Shown: positions 7,952-16,899 of the stretch, in pieces
Numbering within the stretch: the stretch's first letter is position 1
How the letters are laid out: each line of letters starts with the position of its first letter
From: JACVRM01 sp046262315
GTDB lineage: Bacteria; Actinomycetota; Thermoleophilia; Gaiellales; Gaiellaceae
Direction: 5' to 3'
DNA: 64,000 nt
NCBI GenBank assembly: GCA_046262315.1
Contig: JBHEMZ010000036.1
Coordinates: 45,671 to 109,670 of the forward strand
Notes under the pieces: model-generated
Told to the model about the DNA's origin: nothing
Database searches by the model: none
Seen by the model: only the letters and a program-made list of their open reading frames with translations
Translations under genes and position numbers: made by a program

Positions 7952-9787
7952 CTAGCCCACGAGGGCTTCCTCGTCGCGGAACGCGTCGCGCGAGACGAGG
8001 CGGGCATAGTGGCCGCCCAGTTCGAGAAGCTGCTCGTGGGTCCCGCGCTCGGCGAGGCGGCCGTGGTCGAGGACGACGATCTGGTCGGCTTCCTGCACGG
8101 TCGAGAGGCGGTGGGCAATCGTGATCGTCGTCCGTCCCTCGGCGAGCCGATCGAGTTCCGCCTGGACGGCGCGCTCGGTGCGAGTGTCCAGCGAGCTCGT
8201 CGCCTCGTCGAGCACGAGCACGCGGGGGTTGCGCAGGATCGTCCGCGCGATCGCCATCCGCTGTTTCTCACCGCCCGAGAACCGGTAGCCGCGCTCACCG
8301 ACCATCGTGTCGTAGCCATCCTCGAGACCGGCGACCAGCTCGTGGATGCGTGCGGCGCGCGCTGCGGACTCAACCTCCTCGTCGGTCGCGTCCGGTTTGG
8401 CGAAGCGAAGATTCTCGCGGATGGTGGCGTGGAACAGGTACGTCTCCTGCGAAACGACGCCGATTGTGCGCGTGAGCGACTCGAAGGTCACCTCGCGGAC
8501 GTCGATTCCGTCGAGGAGCACACGGCCCTGCTCGACCTCGTACAACCGCGCCGCCAGGTAGCCGAGCGTTGTCTTGCCGGACCCGGTCTCGCCCACGATC
8601 GCCGTGCGCGTCCCTGCCGGCACCTCGAATGAGATCTCCTCGAGCGTCCACGCGTCCTTGCCGTAGCGGAACCAGACGCGGTCGAAGGTCAGGTCGCCGC
8701 GGCACGGGGGCAGCGGTCGCGCCTCCGGGTGCTCCTGAATCTCGACGGGCAGGTCCAGGTACTCGAAGATCCGGTCGAAGAGCGCGAGCGACGTCTGCAC
8801 GTCGATCCCGACTGAGAGAAGCGATCCGAGCGGGAAGAAGAGGCGCGTCTGGAGCGTGGTGAATGCGACGACGGTGCCGAGCGAGATTCCGCCGCCCACC
8901 CAGGGCTGGCCCGCGAACCAGTAGACGGCCGCCGGCATGATCGAGAAGGTCATCTGGATCGAGGACATGACCCAGCGGCCTGCCATGCGCTGGCGCACCT
9001 CGAGCTCGGCGAGGCGCTCGGATTCGCCCTCGAAGCGGTCGGCGAGCTCCGCGCCGCGTCCCATCGTCTTGCCGAGGAGAATCCCCGAGACGGACAGGGA
9101 CTCCTCGACGAGGGTGGACATGTCTGCCAGGGTGTGCTGGCGCGTCGTCGTGATGCGCCGCCGCTCGGCGCCCACGCGGCGCGTCAGGAGGATGAAGACG
9201 GGCAGCAGCGCAAGCGAGAAGAGCGCCAGCCGCCAGTCGAGCAGGAACATGGCGACCACGGCCGTGACGACGGTGGTCACGTTCGACACGATGGAGGTGG
9301 CGGTCGAGGTGACGACGTTCTGGACGCCGCCGATGTCGTTTGCGATGCGCGACTGCACCTCACCCGTGCGCGTGCGCGTGAAGAACGCGAGCGAGAGGCG
9401 CTGGAGATGCCGGTAGACCGCGGCGCGCAGGTCGTGCATGACGCGCTGGCCGACGATGTTCGACAGGTAGGTCTGCACCACGCCGAGCACGCCCGTGATG
9501 ACCGCGACCGCGATCAGGCCGCCGACGAGCATGTTCAGGAGCCCCGTGTCTCGCTCGGGCAGCGCCTCGTCGATGATCGAGCGGACGAGAAACGGCGAGA
9601 TCATGCCGATCGCGGCAGAGACGAGGATCAGCCCCAGCACGGCCCCGAGCCGGGCGCGGTACGGACGGAAGAGCCTGACGATGCGGCGGAAGTTTGCGCG
9701 GCGAACCGCCGGGTCGGAGGGGCGCTCGACAGGCTCGGCCGGCTCGAACGTCCGCCGCCCTCCGTCGGGAGAGCCTCGTGGCCTCAT
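7952..9787 (-). CDS. ABC exporter, fused membrane and ATPase domains
   Basis: A 611-residue half-transporter of the type IV (MsbA/LmrA/BmrA-like) exporter family, expected to work as a dimer in the cytoplasmic membrane. Six transmembrane helices span about residues 45-330. The ATPase domain has Walker A GETGSGKTT, the signature FSGGEKQRMAIART, Walker B RVLVLDEATSSLD and the H-loop in IAHRLSTVQ. All catalytic residues are intact. Substrate cannot be told from sequence (lipid, drug or peptide). The gene stands alone on the minus strand, divergent from the M16 peptidase gene, and its start lies about 55 bp from that gene's start. Confidence 0.93.
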   Translation of the reverse strand: MRPRGSPDGGRRTFEPAEPVERPSDPAVRRANFRRIVRLFRPYRARLGAVLGLILVSAAIGMISPFLVRSIIDEALPERDTGLLNMLVGGLIAVAVITGVLGVVQTYLSNIVGQRVMHDLRAAVYRHLQRLSLAFFTRTRTGEVQSRIANDIGGVQNVVTSTATSIVSNVTTVVTAVVAMFLLDWRLALFSLALLPVFILLTRRVGAERRRITTTRQHTLADMSTLVEESLSVSGILLGKTMGRGAELADRFEGESERLAELEVRQRMAGRWVMSSIQMTFSIMPAAVYWFAGQPWVGGGISLGTVVAFTTLQTRLFFPLGSLLSVGIDVQTSLALFDRIFEYLDLPVEIQEHPEARPLPPCRGDLTFDRVWFRYGKDAWTLEEISFEVPAGTRTAIVGETGSGKTTLGYLAARLYEVEQGRVLLDGIDVREVTFESLTRTIGVVSQETYLFHATIRENLRFAKPDATDEEVESAARAARIHELVAGLEDGYDTMVGERGYRFSGGEKQRMAIARTILRNPRVLVLDEATSSLDTRTERAVQAELDRLAEGRTTITIAHRLSTVQEADQIVVLDHGRLAERGTHEQLLELGGHYARLVSRDAFRDEEALVG

Positions 9788-9831
9788 GGACGAACGCTAG
9801 CCCGTGCGGCGAAGGCTGCGCCGCCGGGGTC

Positions 9832-9837
9832 TACGAT
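9832..9837 (+). promoter_or_regulatory. -10 box for M16 peptidase gene (leaderless)
   Basis: TACGAT followed by exactly 6 nt and the GTG start of the M16 peptidase gene. Initiation 7 nt downstream of the box would make the mRNA begin at the start codon. No strong -35 hexamer is visible. Confidence 0.6.
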
Positions 9838-9843
9838 CCGCGC

Positions 9844-11136
9844 GTGCAACGGTATGTCCTCTCGGAGCTCGACTCGGGCGAGCGGGTGGTGACCGAGCGG
9901 GTTCGCAACGTCCGCTCGGTCGCGATTGGTTTCTGGGTCGGCGCCGGCTCGCGCGACGAGCGCACCGCGAAGGCAGGTGCGTCGCACTTCCTCGAGCACC
10001 TGCTCTTCAAGGGCACCCGCGCGTACTCGGCACACGACATCGCTGCGATCTTCGACCGCCTCGGTGGGGAGCTGAACGCCGCCACCTCGCGCGAGCACAC
10101 GGTCGTCTACGCGCGCGTGCCCGACGACCGGCTCGAGCTGGCGCTCGACGTGATGACCGACATGGTGTTCGCGCCGCGCTTCGCCGAGCTCGACGCCGAG
10201 CGCGAGGTCGTCCTCGAGGAGATCGCGATGTACGAGGACACGCCGCAGGAGTACGTGCACGACCTGATCGCGCAGGCGGTCTTTGGGCGCCACGCGCTCG
10301 GCCGGCCCGTCGTCGGCACCGCCGAGGTCGTCTCGACGATCTCGCGCCGGTCGCTCGCCGCTTACCACCGCGCGATGTACGCGCCCGGAAACGTGGTGGT
10401 GGCAGCCGTCGGCAACCTCGATCACGATTCGCTACTCGCGCTCATCGAGAGCGCGGCGCACAAGGCCGGGGAGCCGCACGCTCGCCGCCCGATTCGCTCC
10501 CCGCTCGTGCGCGCGCCGGCGCCGGGGCTCCGGTTCCAGCGCAAGGACACCGAGCAGTATCACGTCTGCCTCGCGGCGCCGGGCATTGCGCGTTCGGACC
10601 GCCGTCGCTTCGTCGTCTCTCTGCTCGACGCGATCCTCGGCGGCTCGGCCTCGTCGCGCCTCTTTCAGGAGATCCGCGAGAAGCGCGGCATGGCGTACTC
10701 CGTCTACACGTTCGCCTCGCAGTACACGGACACGGGCCAGATCGGCCTCTACTTGGGCACGCGCGAGAACAATCTGGCGGAATGCCTCGAAATCGCGGGC
10801 CGCGAGCTGCAGGCGCTAGCCGACGGCGACCTTGCCGCCGACGAGCTCGAGCGCGCCAAGGAGAACCTGAAAAGCCGCATCGTGCTCTCCATGGAGTTGA
10901 CCACGAATCGCATGAGCCGCCTCGGCAAGTCGCTGATTACCGCGACCGAGATCCTGTCGCTGCCGCGGATCATCGCCGAGATCGAGGCGGTCACGATCGA
11001 GGCGGTCGCCGAACTGGCGGGCGTGCTGCTCGCTCCGGAGCGTCTGTCGGCGGCGGGCATCGGCCCCCGGGAGGATCATTTCCTGGCGGCTGTGGATCGG
11101 GTCGCGCCCTCGCTGGTGGCCCGCGTGGCGGCATGA
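9844..11136 (+). CDS. M16 family zinc metallopeptidase (processing-peptidase-like)
   Basis: A 430-residue pitrilysin-family peptidase. The inverted zinc motif HFLEH (His48, Glu51, His52) and the distal glutamate in EREVVLEEIAMYED complete the metal site. The C-terminal half repeats the fold, with AYSVYTFASQYTDTG typical of bacterial homologues of mitochondrial processing peptidase (PqqL/YmxG type). I chose the GTG positioned 6 nt after a TACGAT box; the frame is open further upstream but would run into the divergent ABC exporter gene. In many Actinomycetota and Firmicutes this gene lies beside dapB/dapA or pnp, as here. It overlaps dapB by ATGA. Confidence 0.92.
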   Translation: MQRYVLSELDSGERVVTERVRNVRSVAIGFWVGAGSRDERTAKAGASHFLEHLLFKGTRAYSAHDIAAIFDRLGGELNAATSREHTVVYARVPDDRLELALDVMTDMVFAPRFAELDAEREVVLEEIAMYEDTPQEYVHDLIAQAVFGRHALGRPVVGTAEVVSTISRRSLAAYHRAMYAPGNVVVAAVGNLDHDSLLALIESAAHKAGEPHARRPIRSPLVRAPAPGLRFQRKDTEQYHVCLAAPGIARSDRRRFVVSLLDAILGGSASSRLFQEIREKRGMAYSVYTFASQYTDTGQIGLYLGTRENNLAECLEIAGRELQALADGDLAADELERAKENLKSRIVLSMELTTNRMSRLGKSLITATEILSLPRIIAEIEAVTIEAVAELAGVLLAPERLSAAGIGPREDHFLAAVDRVAPSLVARVAA

Positions 11137-11774
11137 GGATCGCGCTTTTCGGCGCGGCCGGGAAGGTCGGACGGGTGCTCCGGCCGGCGCTCGAGGCCGA
11201 GGGCCACGAGGTGACGGCGATGGAGAAGGGAGCGCCGGGTGCCGTTGGAGGCCACGACGCCGCGGTGGACTTCACCCGGCCGGATGCGGCGGGAGCGAAC
11301 ATGCTGGGGGCGCTGGATCATGGCGTGCCTGCGGTCGTCGGCACGACGGGGCTGCGTCGGCACGAGCTCGACGAGCTCGACCGCTCGGCGCGGGAGCACG
11401 GCGTCCCGTGCGTCTTTGCACCGAACTTCGCGGTCGGCGCCGTCCTGATGATGCGCTTCGCCGCGCTCGCGGCGCGCTACTTTCCCCGTGCGGAGATTGT
11501 GGAGCTGCACCACGATTCGAAGGTCGACGTACCCTCAGGCACGGCGAAGGCGACCGCGGCGCTCGTGGGAGAGGGAACACCAATCCACTCGGTGCGGCTC
11601 CCGGGCCTGGTCGCGCATCAGGAAGTGCTGTTCGGCGGGCAGGGCCAGCTGCTGACGATCCGGCACGATACGTTCTCGCGCGAGGCCTTCGTCCCCGGCG
11701 TCTTGCTCGCCCTCGCGCGCCTGCATGACCTGCCCGCGGGCTTGACAGTAGGGCTCGACGCGCTGCTCGAATGA
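11133..11774 (+). CDS. dapB: 4-hydroxy-tetrahydrodipicolinate reductase DapB
   Basis: Second committed enzyme of lysine/diaminopimelate synthesis, reducing the DapA product with NAD(P)H. The N-terminal Rossmann loop GAAGKVGR (7-14), GTTG, the FAPNFAVGAVLMM segment and the substrate-binding HHDSKVDVPSGTA are all present. At 213 residues it is shorter than typical DapB (240-270): the N-terminal domain has a compact region between the first strand and GTTG, where loops are trimmed. The ATG overlaps the M16 stop, implying translational coupling; dapA follows 172 nt later behind its own promoter-like box. Confidence 0.93.
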   Translation: MRIALFGAAGKVGRVLRPALEAEGHEVTAMEKGAPGAVGGHDAAVDFTRPDAAGANMLGALDHGVPAVVGTTGLRRHELDELDRSAREHGVPCVFAPNFAVGAVLMMRFAALAARYFPRAEIVELHHDSKVDVPSGTAKATAALVGEGTPIHSVRLPGLVAHQEVLFGGQGQLLTIRHDTFSREAFVPGVLLALARLHDLPAGLTVGLDALLE

Positions 11775-11817
11775 GCTGAAGCGAGACGGAAGAGACCGTT
11801 GCTGTGACTCGTAGTGT

Positions 11818-11835
11818 GGTCACCGGCCCGTGACC
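11818..11835 (+). terminator. Possible weak terminator or processing hairpin after dapB
   Basis: Perfect 6-bp inverted repeat GGTCAC / GTGACC around a CGGCCC loop, about 45 nt after the dapB stop. There is no U-tract, so intrinsic termination is doubtful. Confidence 0.25.
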
Positions 11836-11934
11836 CGATATGGCGATGAACGCACGCCGGGCTACGTGCTGAGCGCGATCGTTCTCGCTGACGCCGATTC
11901 GGATCGAGGTGAACCTGCGAGGCGGCGAGGTGCG

Positions 11935-11940
11935 TAGACT
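11935..11940 (+). promoter_or_regulatory. -10 box for dapA (leaderless)
   Basis: TAGACT, then exactly 6 nt, then the GTG of dapA. This suggests that dapA can be transcribed on its own as a leaderless mRNA as well as by read-through from dapB. Confidence 0.6.
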
Positions 11941-11946
11941 CGGTTC

Positions 11947-12831
11947 GTGCTCGGCGAAGTCTTGACCGCAATCGTCACGCCCTTCGGCGCCGACGGCGCC
12001 GTCGATCTCGATCGCTTCCGCGCGCTGGCACGCCATCTAGTGGAAAACGGCTCCGACGGGATCGTCGTCGCGGGTACCACGGGCGAGTCGCCGACGTTGT
12101 CCGACGACGAGCGCTTGTCTCTCTTCGAGGCCGCCGTGGACGAGGTCGGGGGCGGAGCGACCGTCGTGGCGACCACCGGCACGTACGACACCGCACATTC
12201 CATTCACCTGACGGAGCAGGCGCACGAGCTCGGTGTCGACGGCTTCCTCGTGGTCACGCCCTACTACAGCCTTCCTCCCGCGCGCGGCATCGTCGCCCAC
12301 TTCCGAGCAGTCGCCGAGGCGAGCGACCGGCCCATCATCGTCTACAACATCCCCCAGCGCGTCGTACGCAACATCGAGCCGGACACGATCTGCGAGCTGG
12401 CGCAGATCCCGTCGGTGCGCGCGGTCAAGCAGGCAACGACGGATCTCGACCAGGCACGCCGCATACTCGCGGAGACCGACCTCGACCTTTACGCGGGCAA
12501 CGACGATCTGATCCTCGCCTTCCTGGAGCTCGGCGGCGTCGGCGGGGTCTGCGTGTACACGCACCTCGTGGGGCCGCAGGTGAAGGAAATGATCCGGCGC
12601 TTCCGCGAAGGCGACGCGGAGGGAGCGAGGGCGATCGACACAGAGCTGCGCCCGCTCCTCGAAGCGCTGGCGGTCACGACGAACCCGATCCCGGTGAAGA
12701 CCGCGCTGAACCTCCTCGGCCACGCGGTGGGGGGGCTTCGCCTTCCGCTCGTGGAGGCGACCGTCGCCGAGCGAGAGACGATCCGCGCCGCGCTCGAGCG
12801 CTCCGGCCTGCTCGCCGCTGCGACCGCGTAG
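11947..12831 (+). CDS. dapA: 4-hydroxy-tetrahydrodipicolinate synthase DapA
   Basis: Condenses pyruvate with aspartate semialdehyde, the entry to lysine and meso-diaminopimelate synthesis. A 294-residue TIM barrel with the Schiff-base lysine at Lys161 (AVKQATTD), the catalytic tyrosine at Tyr133 (IVYNIP) and the GTTGE motif (43-47). Length matches the family. It has its own TANNNT-type promoter box, and no Shine-Dalgarno is visible. It lies directly after dapB, and dapC, dapD and a dapF-like gene lie 20-25 kb away, so most of the succinylase branch is in this window. Confidence 0.95.
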   Translation: MLGEVLTAIVTPFGADGAVDLDRFRALARHLVENGSDGIVVAGTTGESPTLSDDERLSLFEAAVDEVGGGATVVATTGTYDTAHSIHLTEQAHELGVDGFLVVTPYYSLPPARGIVAHFRAVAEASDRPIIVYNIPQRVVRNIEPDTICELAQIPSVRAVKQATTDLDQARRILAETDLDLYAGNDDLILAFLELGGVGGVCVYTHLVGPQVKEMIRRFREGDAEGARAIDTELRPLLEALAVTTNPIPVKTALNLLGHAVGGLRLPLVEATVAERETIRAALERSGLLAAATA

Positions 12832-12888
12832 CGTCCCCTCGGGACCGAGGTGGCCGCACTAAAAGGGGGAATTCCCGCTCTACGAGAA

Positions 12889-12919
12889 GAGCCGCCGGAC
12901 CCCTGGGGTCGTGCGGCTC
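12889..12919. terminator. Bidirectional hairpin between convergent dapA and subtilase relic
   Basis: Stem GAGCCGC (12889-12895) pairs with GCGGCTC (12913-12919), enclosing a second stem GACCC/GGGTC. It lies just beyond the ends of both convergent genes. It lacks a U-tract, so the terminator call is an inference from position and stability. Confidence 0.45.
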
Positions 12920-12948
12920 GTCCTCGAGTCTCGTCTCGAGCTCTGGTG

Positions 12949-15165
12949 CTACTCCCAGGTGTCGGCCGAGTTCCACTCGGTCGCCGAGTTCCACTCCGAG
13001 CCAGCGGCGGCGTTCCAGCTCGACGATGCGTTCCAGGAGCTTGACGCGTTCCACGAGGAGGAGGCGTTCCAGCTCGAGGACGCGTTCCAGGAGCTCGACG
13101 CGTTCCAGCTCGACGAGGCGCTGAAGCCTGCGCCATTCCAGCTCGAGGAGGCGTTCCAGCTGGAAGCGGCATTCCAGGAGCTCGAAGCGTTCCACGAGGA
13201 GGATGCGCTGAAGCTCGCCGCGAGGTTCCAGGAGCTCGACGCGTTCCAGGATGAGGATGCCGTCAGCACTGAATCCGCGCGGGCGATAGCCGCTTCGGCG
13301 CGCGACGTGTCCCCCTTCTGTGTCCAGGCAGTCGCAGCCTTCTTCCAGGCTGCGACGGCGGCCGACGAGACCTTGCCCTGCTCCCAGATGGCCGCGGCGC
13401 GCTCCATGTCGAGCGCGGCCTTGTCGGCCACGTTCGCGACGCGCCATGCGTTCGCGGCCAGCTCTAGGGCGACCGCCGACCATTCGGGCATCCCGGCCTT
13501 CGTCAACGCGTCGGCGGAGGCTTCGAAGGCGCTCGCGGCGTTGTCCCATTTGCCGACCCGGGCCCACGCTGCAGCCGACCGGTCGTGTGCGGCGGACGCC
13601 TTCGGAAACAGGCTGGCGTTCGCCCATGCTGCGGCAGCCTTGCTCCATGCGTCGGCGGCGGGCTCCCACATTGACCGCCTCTCGTACCTGTTCGCAGCCC
13701 GCTCGAACGAGACGCCGTCCGACGCGGCCGTGTTCAGAGCGCTGGCGCTGGCGGTCGATGTGCCACCGTTCGAGGCCGCGAGGCCCTGGTTTGCCGACTG
13801 CGGCGTGCCGACGTAGGTGAGCGCCGCCGCGAGGTCGAGTACCGGCGCTTCTGAGCCGGCGAGCGGGCGGGCCGTGTTCACGAATAGCCACTTGACCTGA
13901 TCCGGCGTGAGCTCTGGGCGCTGCTCCAGCAGCAGCGCCGCCGCCGCAGCCACCTGGGGCGCCGAGAAAGAGGTGCCGTTCATGCGCAGGTAGCCGGACT
14001 CGGGATGGTTCTCGAGCGGCGCCATGGCGTCGAGCATCGCGTCCGGCGGCATCGTCGCGATGATGCGGCGGCCGGGAGCCATGATCTCCGGCTTCACGAA
14101 CCCGTCGGCGGTCGGACCGTACGAGGAGAAGCCCGCCACGATGTCGTCCTCGGGAGCGAGCGTCATGTTCATGTCCGAGGCACCGACGGTGATGACGTAC
14201 GGGTCGTTGCCGGGCGCGTAGTACATCGTGTCGGGGCCTGCGTTGCCCGAGGACGCGACCACCACGAATCCGGCCCGCCAGGCGGCCTCGGCCGCGCGCG
14301 CCAGCGGGTTGACCTTGTACGAGCTCGGAACCGTCTCGGCCAGCGAGAGGTTGATGACGCGAATGCCCTTGTTCTGGCCGTTCGCAATGATTCAGTCGAG
14401 CGCGGCGATCACGTCGCTCGAGCGCACGCCGGTCGCGCTGTTGACGTTGAAGGCGAAGATCGACGAGCGCGGCGCGATCCCGACGTACCGGCCGTCGGCG
14501 CTCAGTCCTGCGGCAACGCCGGCCACGAAAGTGCCGTGGCCGTAGGTGTCATCGAGCGAGGACGACGCGGGCTGGCTGGGCAAGCGCACCTGCGTGACGC
14601 GGTTCGCGAGGTCGCCCACGGGCGTCACGCCACTGTCGATGACCGCGATGTTGCTGGTGGAGGTGCCGCCGAGGCCCATGCTCCAGGCCGTCGGCGCGGC
14701 GATGCCGAGCGGGTGCAAGGTCGTCAGGCTCGGGAAGCTCATCGGCGTGCCGGTGAGCTGAACGCGCGTGTCCGGCATGATCGAGCGCACACCGCGGTCG
14801 GCCGCAAGCTTGTTCAGGTTGCGGGCGCAGACTGTGGCCGAGTAACCGCCGATGGAGCGAAGCTCCTCGCCGAGCACCACGTCGCCGGTGATCGCCGAGC
14901 GGGTCGGCGCGCGCCCGAGCACGATGACGCGCAGCTCTCGCTTCGTCGCCACGCGAAGACACGTGCGCTTCTTGGCGCGGTAGGCGCCCTTGGCACAGGC
15001 GGCCGCCGCGACGCGGCTGTCCACCTTGGGGCCGAACTTGACGGGGACGGCCTGCACGCGCGAGTCGATCCGCGAGCCGCCCGCCGGGGCGACGAGTACA
15101 AGGGCGAGAAGGGACGAGGCCAGGAGCAGTGCCTAGCCAACCGGGAGTCGCGAGGAGAGCCGCAT
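12949..15165 (-). pseudogene. Secreted S8 (subtilisin) peptidase with two nonsense codons
   Basis: One continuous reading frame of 738 codons interrupted only by TAG at codon 11 (15133-15135) and TGA at codon 258 (14392-14394). It starts with ATG behind GGAGG and encodes a signal peptide (MRLSSRLPVG-stop-ALLLASSLLALVLVAPA), then a subtilase with Asp177 (IAVIDSGV), His210 (YGHGTFVAG), oxyanion Asn (SSGNAG) and Ser399 (NGTSFSAP). A helical TPR-like stretch follows (about 470-630) and then 12 SSWN-type repeats. Both stops sit where tryptophan is expected (ALD-stop-IIANGQ matches the ALDWII seen in S8 enzymes), and each is one G-to-A change from TGG. The rest of the frame is intact, so the damage is recent, or it is a sequencing error, or there is read-through. 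Normal TGG codons occur in the repeats, so the code is not reassigned. Confidence 0.8.
12952..13260 (-). repeat. SSWN tandem repeats at subtilase C-terminus
   Basis: About 103 residues built from a six-residue unit A-S-S-S-W-N, with 12 SSWN copies followed by degenerate SEWN, TEWN and DTWE units. At DNA level the units are 18 bp and have diverged from each other. Two spacers (LAASFS and GAGFS) split the array into blocks of 2, 4 and 6. Regular tryptophan spacing suggests a beta-solenoid or surface-binding module at the end of the exported enzyme. Confidence 0.85.
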
Positions 15166-15228
15166 GTCCACGTTGTCCTCCGGAAGCTTCGCGGCGCGTG
15201 CCTAGTAAAGGGTGAATTCCCGCCTCGT

Positions 15229-15234
15229 TACACT
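15229..15234 (+). promoter_or_regulatory. -10 box for rnj (leaderless)
   Basis: TACACT, then exactly 6 nt, then the GTG start of the RNase J gene. It lies in the short divergent region between the subtilase relic and rnj. Confidence 0.6.
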
Positions 15235-15240
15235 GCCGCG

Positions 15241-16899
15241 GTGGCGGAGGCGGCCCTGCGGATCATCCCTCTCGGCGGCCTTGGGGAGGTCGGCAAGAAC
15301 ATGACCGTCTACGAGGCCGGCGACGACCTGCTGGTGGTCGACGCTGGTCTAGCCTTCCCGCGTGACGAGCAGCTCGGGGTCGACCTCGTGCTGCCCGACT
15401 TCACTTACGTCCGCGAACGGGTGCACCGCGTCCGCGCCATCGTTCTCACGCACGGCCACGAGGATCATGTCGGCGCCCTGCCCTACTTGCTGCGCGAGGT
15501 GCCAGTGCGAGAGATCTGGGCGACGAAGCTGACACTCGGGCTCGTCCAGTCGAAGCTCGACGAGCACGGCCTGTTGCGGGCCGTCGAGCTGCGGGAGGCC
15601 GATCCCGACGGGGCTCCGGTCGAGCTTGGCCTGTTCCGCGTCGGCTTCGTGCGCATGGCTCACTCCATCCCTGACACGGTCGCCCTCGTGCTCGAGACGC
15701 CCGGGGGCCGCGTCGTGCACACCGGCGACTACAAGATCGACCACACGCCTGTGGACGGCATTCGCACGGACGTCGGCCGCCTGGCGGAGATCGGGAACCT
15801 CGGAGTCGACCTGCTCGTCGGGGACTCGACGAACGCCGAGCGGCCGGGCGTCACGCTCTCCGAGCGCGTCGTGGGCGAGGCGTTTCGCCACCTGATTCCC
15901 GGTCGCGGCGGCCGCGTGCTCGTCTCCTCGTTCGCCTCCAACCTGCATCGCATGCAGCAGGCGATCGACGTGGCGCACGAAGTGGGGAGGAAGGTCGCCG
16001 TCGTGGGGCGCTCGATGCGGAAGAACCTCAACATCGCACGCAACCTCGGCTACGTGGAAGTGCCCGACGACATCCTCGTGCGGACGGCCGACCTCGACGA
16101 CCTGCGTCCCGAGCAGGTGCTCGTGCTGTGCTCGGGCAGCCAAGGCGAGCCGCTCTCGGCGCTGACGCGGATGGCCTACAACGACCACCGCGCGGTGCGG
16201 GTCGAGCGCGGCGACACGGTCATCATCTCGGCGAAGCCGATTCCCGGCAACGAGCTCCGCGTGCACGACACCATCAACGGGCTCTCGAAGCTCGGCGCCG
16301 AAGTTCTGCACGAGGAGAACGCGCTCGTGCACACGTCGGGGCACGCGAACGCCGAGGAGATCCGCATGATCCTGTCGCTGCTGCGACCCCGTGCGGTGAT
16401 GCCCGTCCACGGGGAGTTCCGCATGCAGGCTGCGCACGCGCGCCTGGCGCAGGAGGCAGGCGTGCCGGCGAGTGCAATCGTGCTGGCCGAGAACGGCTCC
16501 GTGGTGGAGCTCACCCGCGACGGGGCGCGTATCGCCGATCAGATCGAGGCCGGCGTGATCTTCGTAGACGGGCTCGGGGTTGGGGACGTCCGCGACGTGG
16601 CGCTGCGAGACCGCCGTCGCCTGTCGGAGGACGGTGTCGTCATCATCGTCGCCACCCTCGGCGGCTCGAACGGCGCAGTCGCCTCGCCGCCGGAGCTGAT
16701 CGTGCGTGGATTCGGCGACGCGCAGCCGATGCTCGACGAGATGCGCTCGGAGGCCGATCGCGTGCTCCGCGAGTGTCTCCAGCAGCGGATCACGGAGATC
16801 AAGCTGCTCCAGGAGCATCTCCACGACGGCGTCGGCCAGCTGCTCTACGACAGGACGGGACGCCGGCCGATGATCCTGCCCGTCATAGTTGAGGTATGA
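15241..16899 (+). CDS. rnj: Ribonuclease J
   Basis: A 552-residue metallo-beta-lactamase/beta-CASP nuclease with 5'-3' exo- and endoribonuclease activity, acting in rRNA maturation and mRNA decay. The zinc motif THGHEDH, the distal GDYKIDHTP and GDSTNAERPG motifs, the RNA-binding CSGSQGEP and SAKPIPGNE, and HTSGHANAEE of the beta-CASP domain are all intact. The C-terminal dimerisation domain is present. I chose the GTG placed 6 nt after TACACT; the frame is open upstream but antisense to the subtilase gene. It overlaps the next gene by ATGA. Confidence 0.96.
   Translation: MAEAALRIIPLGGLGEVGKNMTVYEAGDDLLVVDAGLAFPRDEQLGVDLVLPDFTYVRERVHRVRAIVLTHGHEDHVGALPYLLREVPVREIWATKLTLGLVQSKLDEHGLLRAVELREADPDGAPVELGLFRVGFVRMAHSIPDTVALVLETPGGRVVHTGDYKIDHTPVDGIRTDVGRLAEIGNLGVDLLVGDSTNAERPGVTLSERVVGEAFRHLIPGRGGRVLVSSFASNLHRMQQAIDVAHEVGRKVAVVGRSMRKNLNIARNLGYVEVPDDILVRTADLDDLRPEQVLVLCSGSQGEPLSALTRMAYNDHRAVRVERGDTVIISAKPIPGNELRVHDTINGLSKLGAEVLHEENALVHTSGHANAEEIRMILSLLRPRAVMPVHGEFRMQAAHARLAQEAGVPASAIVLAENGSVVELTRDGARIADQIEAGVIFVDGLGVGDVRDVALRDRRRLSEDGVVIIVATLGGSNGAVASPPELIVRGFGDAQPMLDEMRSEADRVLRECLQQRITEIKLLQEHLHDGVGQLLYDRTGRRPMILPVIVEV

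Noticed and set aside
12949..15165. Stop-codon reassignment (UGA or UAG read as Trp) as explanation for the subtilase stops
   Set aside because: Many genes here end with TGA or TAG in translationally coupled overlaps (truB/ribF, rnj, murT/gatD), and TGG is used normally, so global recoding is excluded; only local read-through remains possible.
14005..15240. N-terminal extension of RNase J by about 400 residues
   Set aside because: The frame is open upstream, but it is antisense to the subtilase, Arg/His-rich and domain-free. RNase J family length and the TACACT box support the GTG at 15241.
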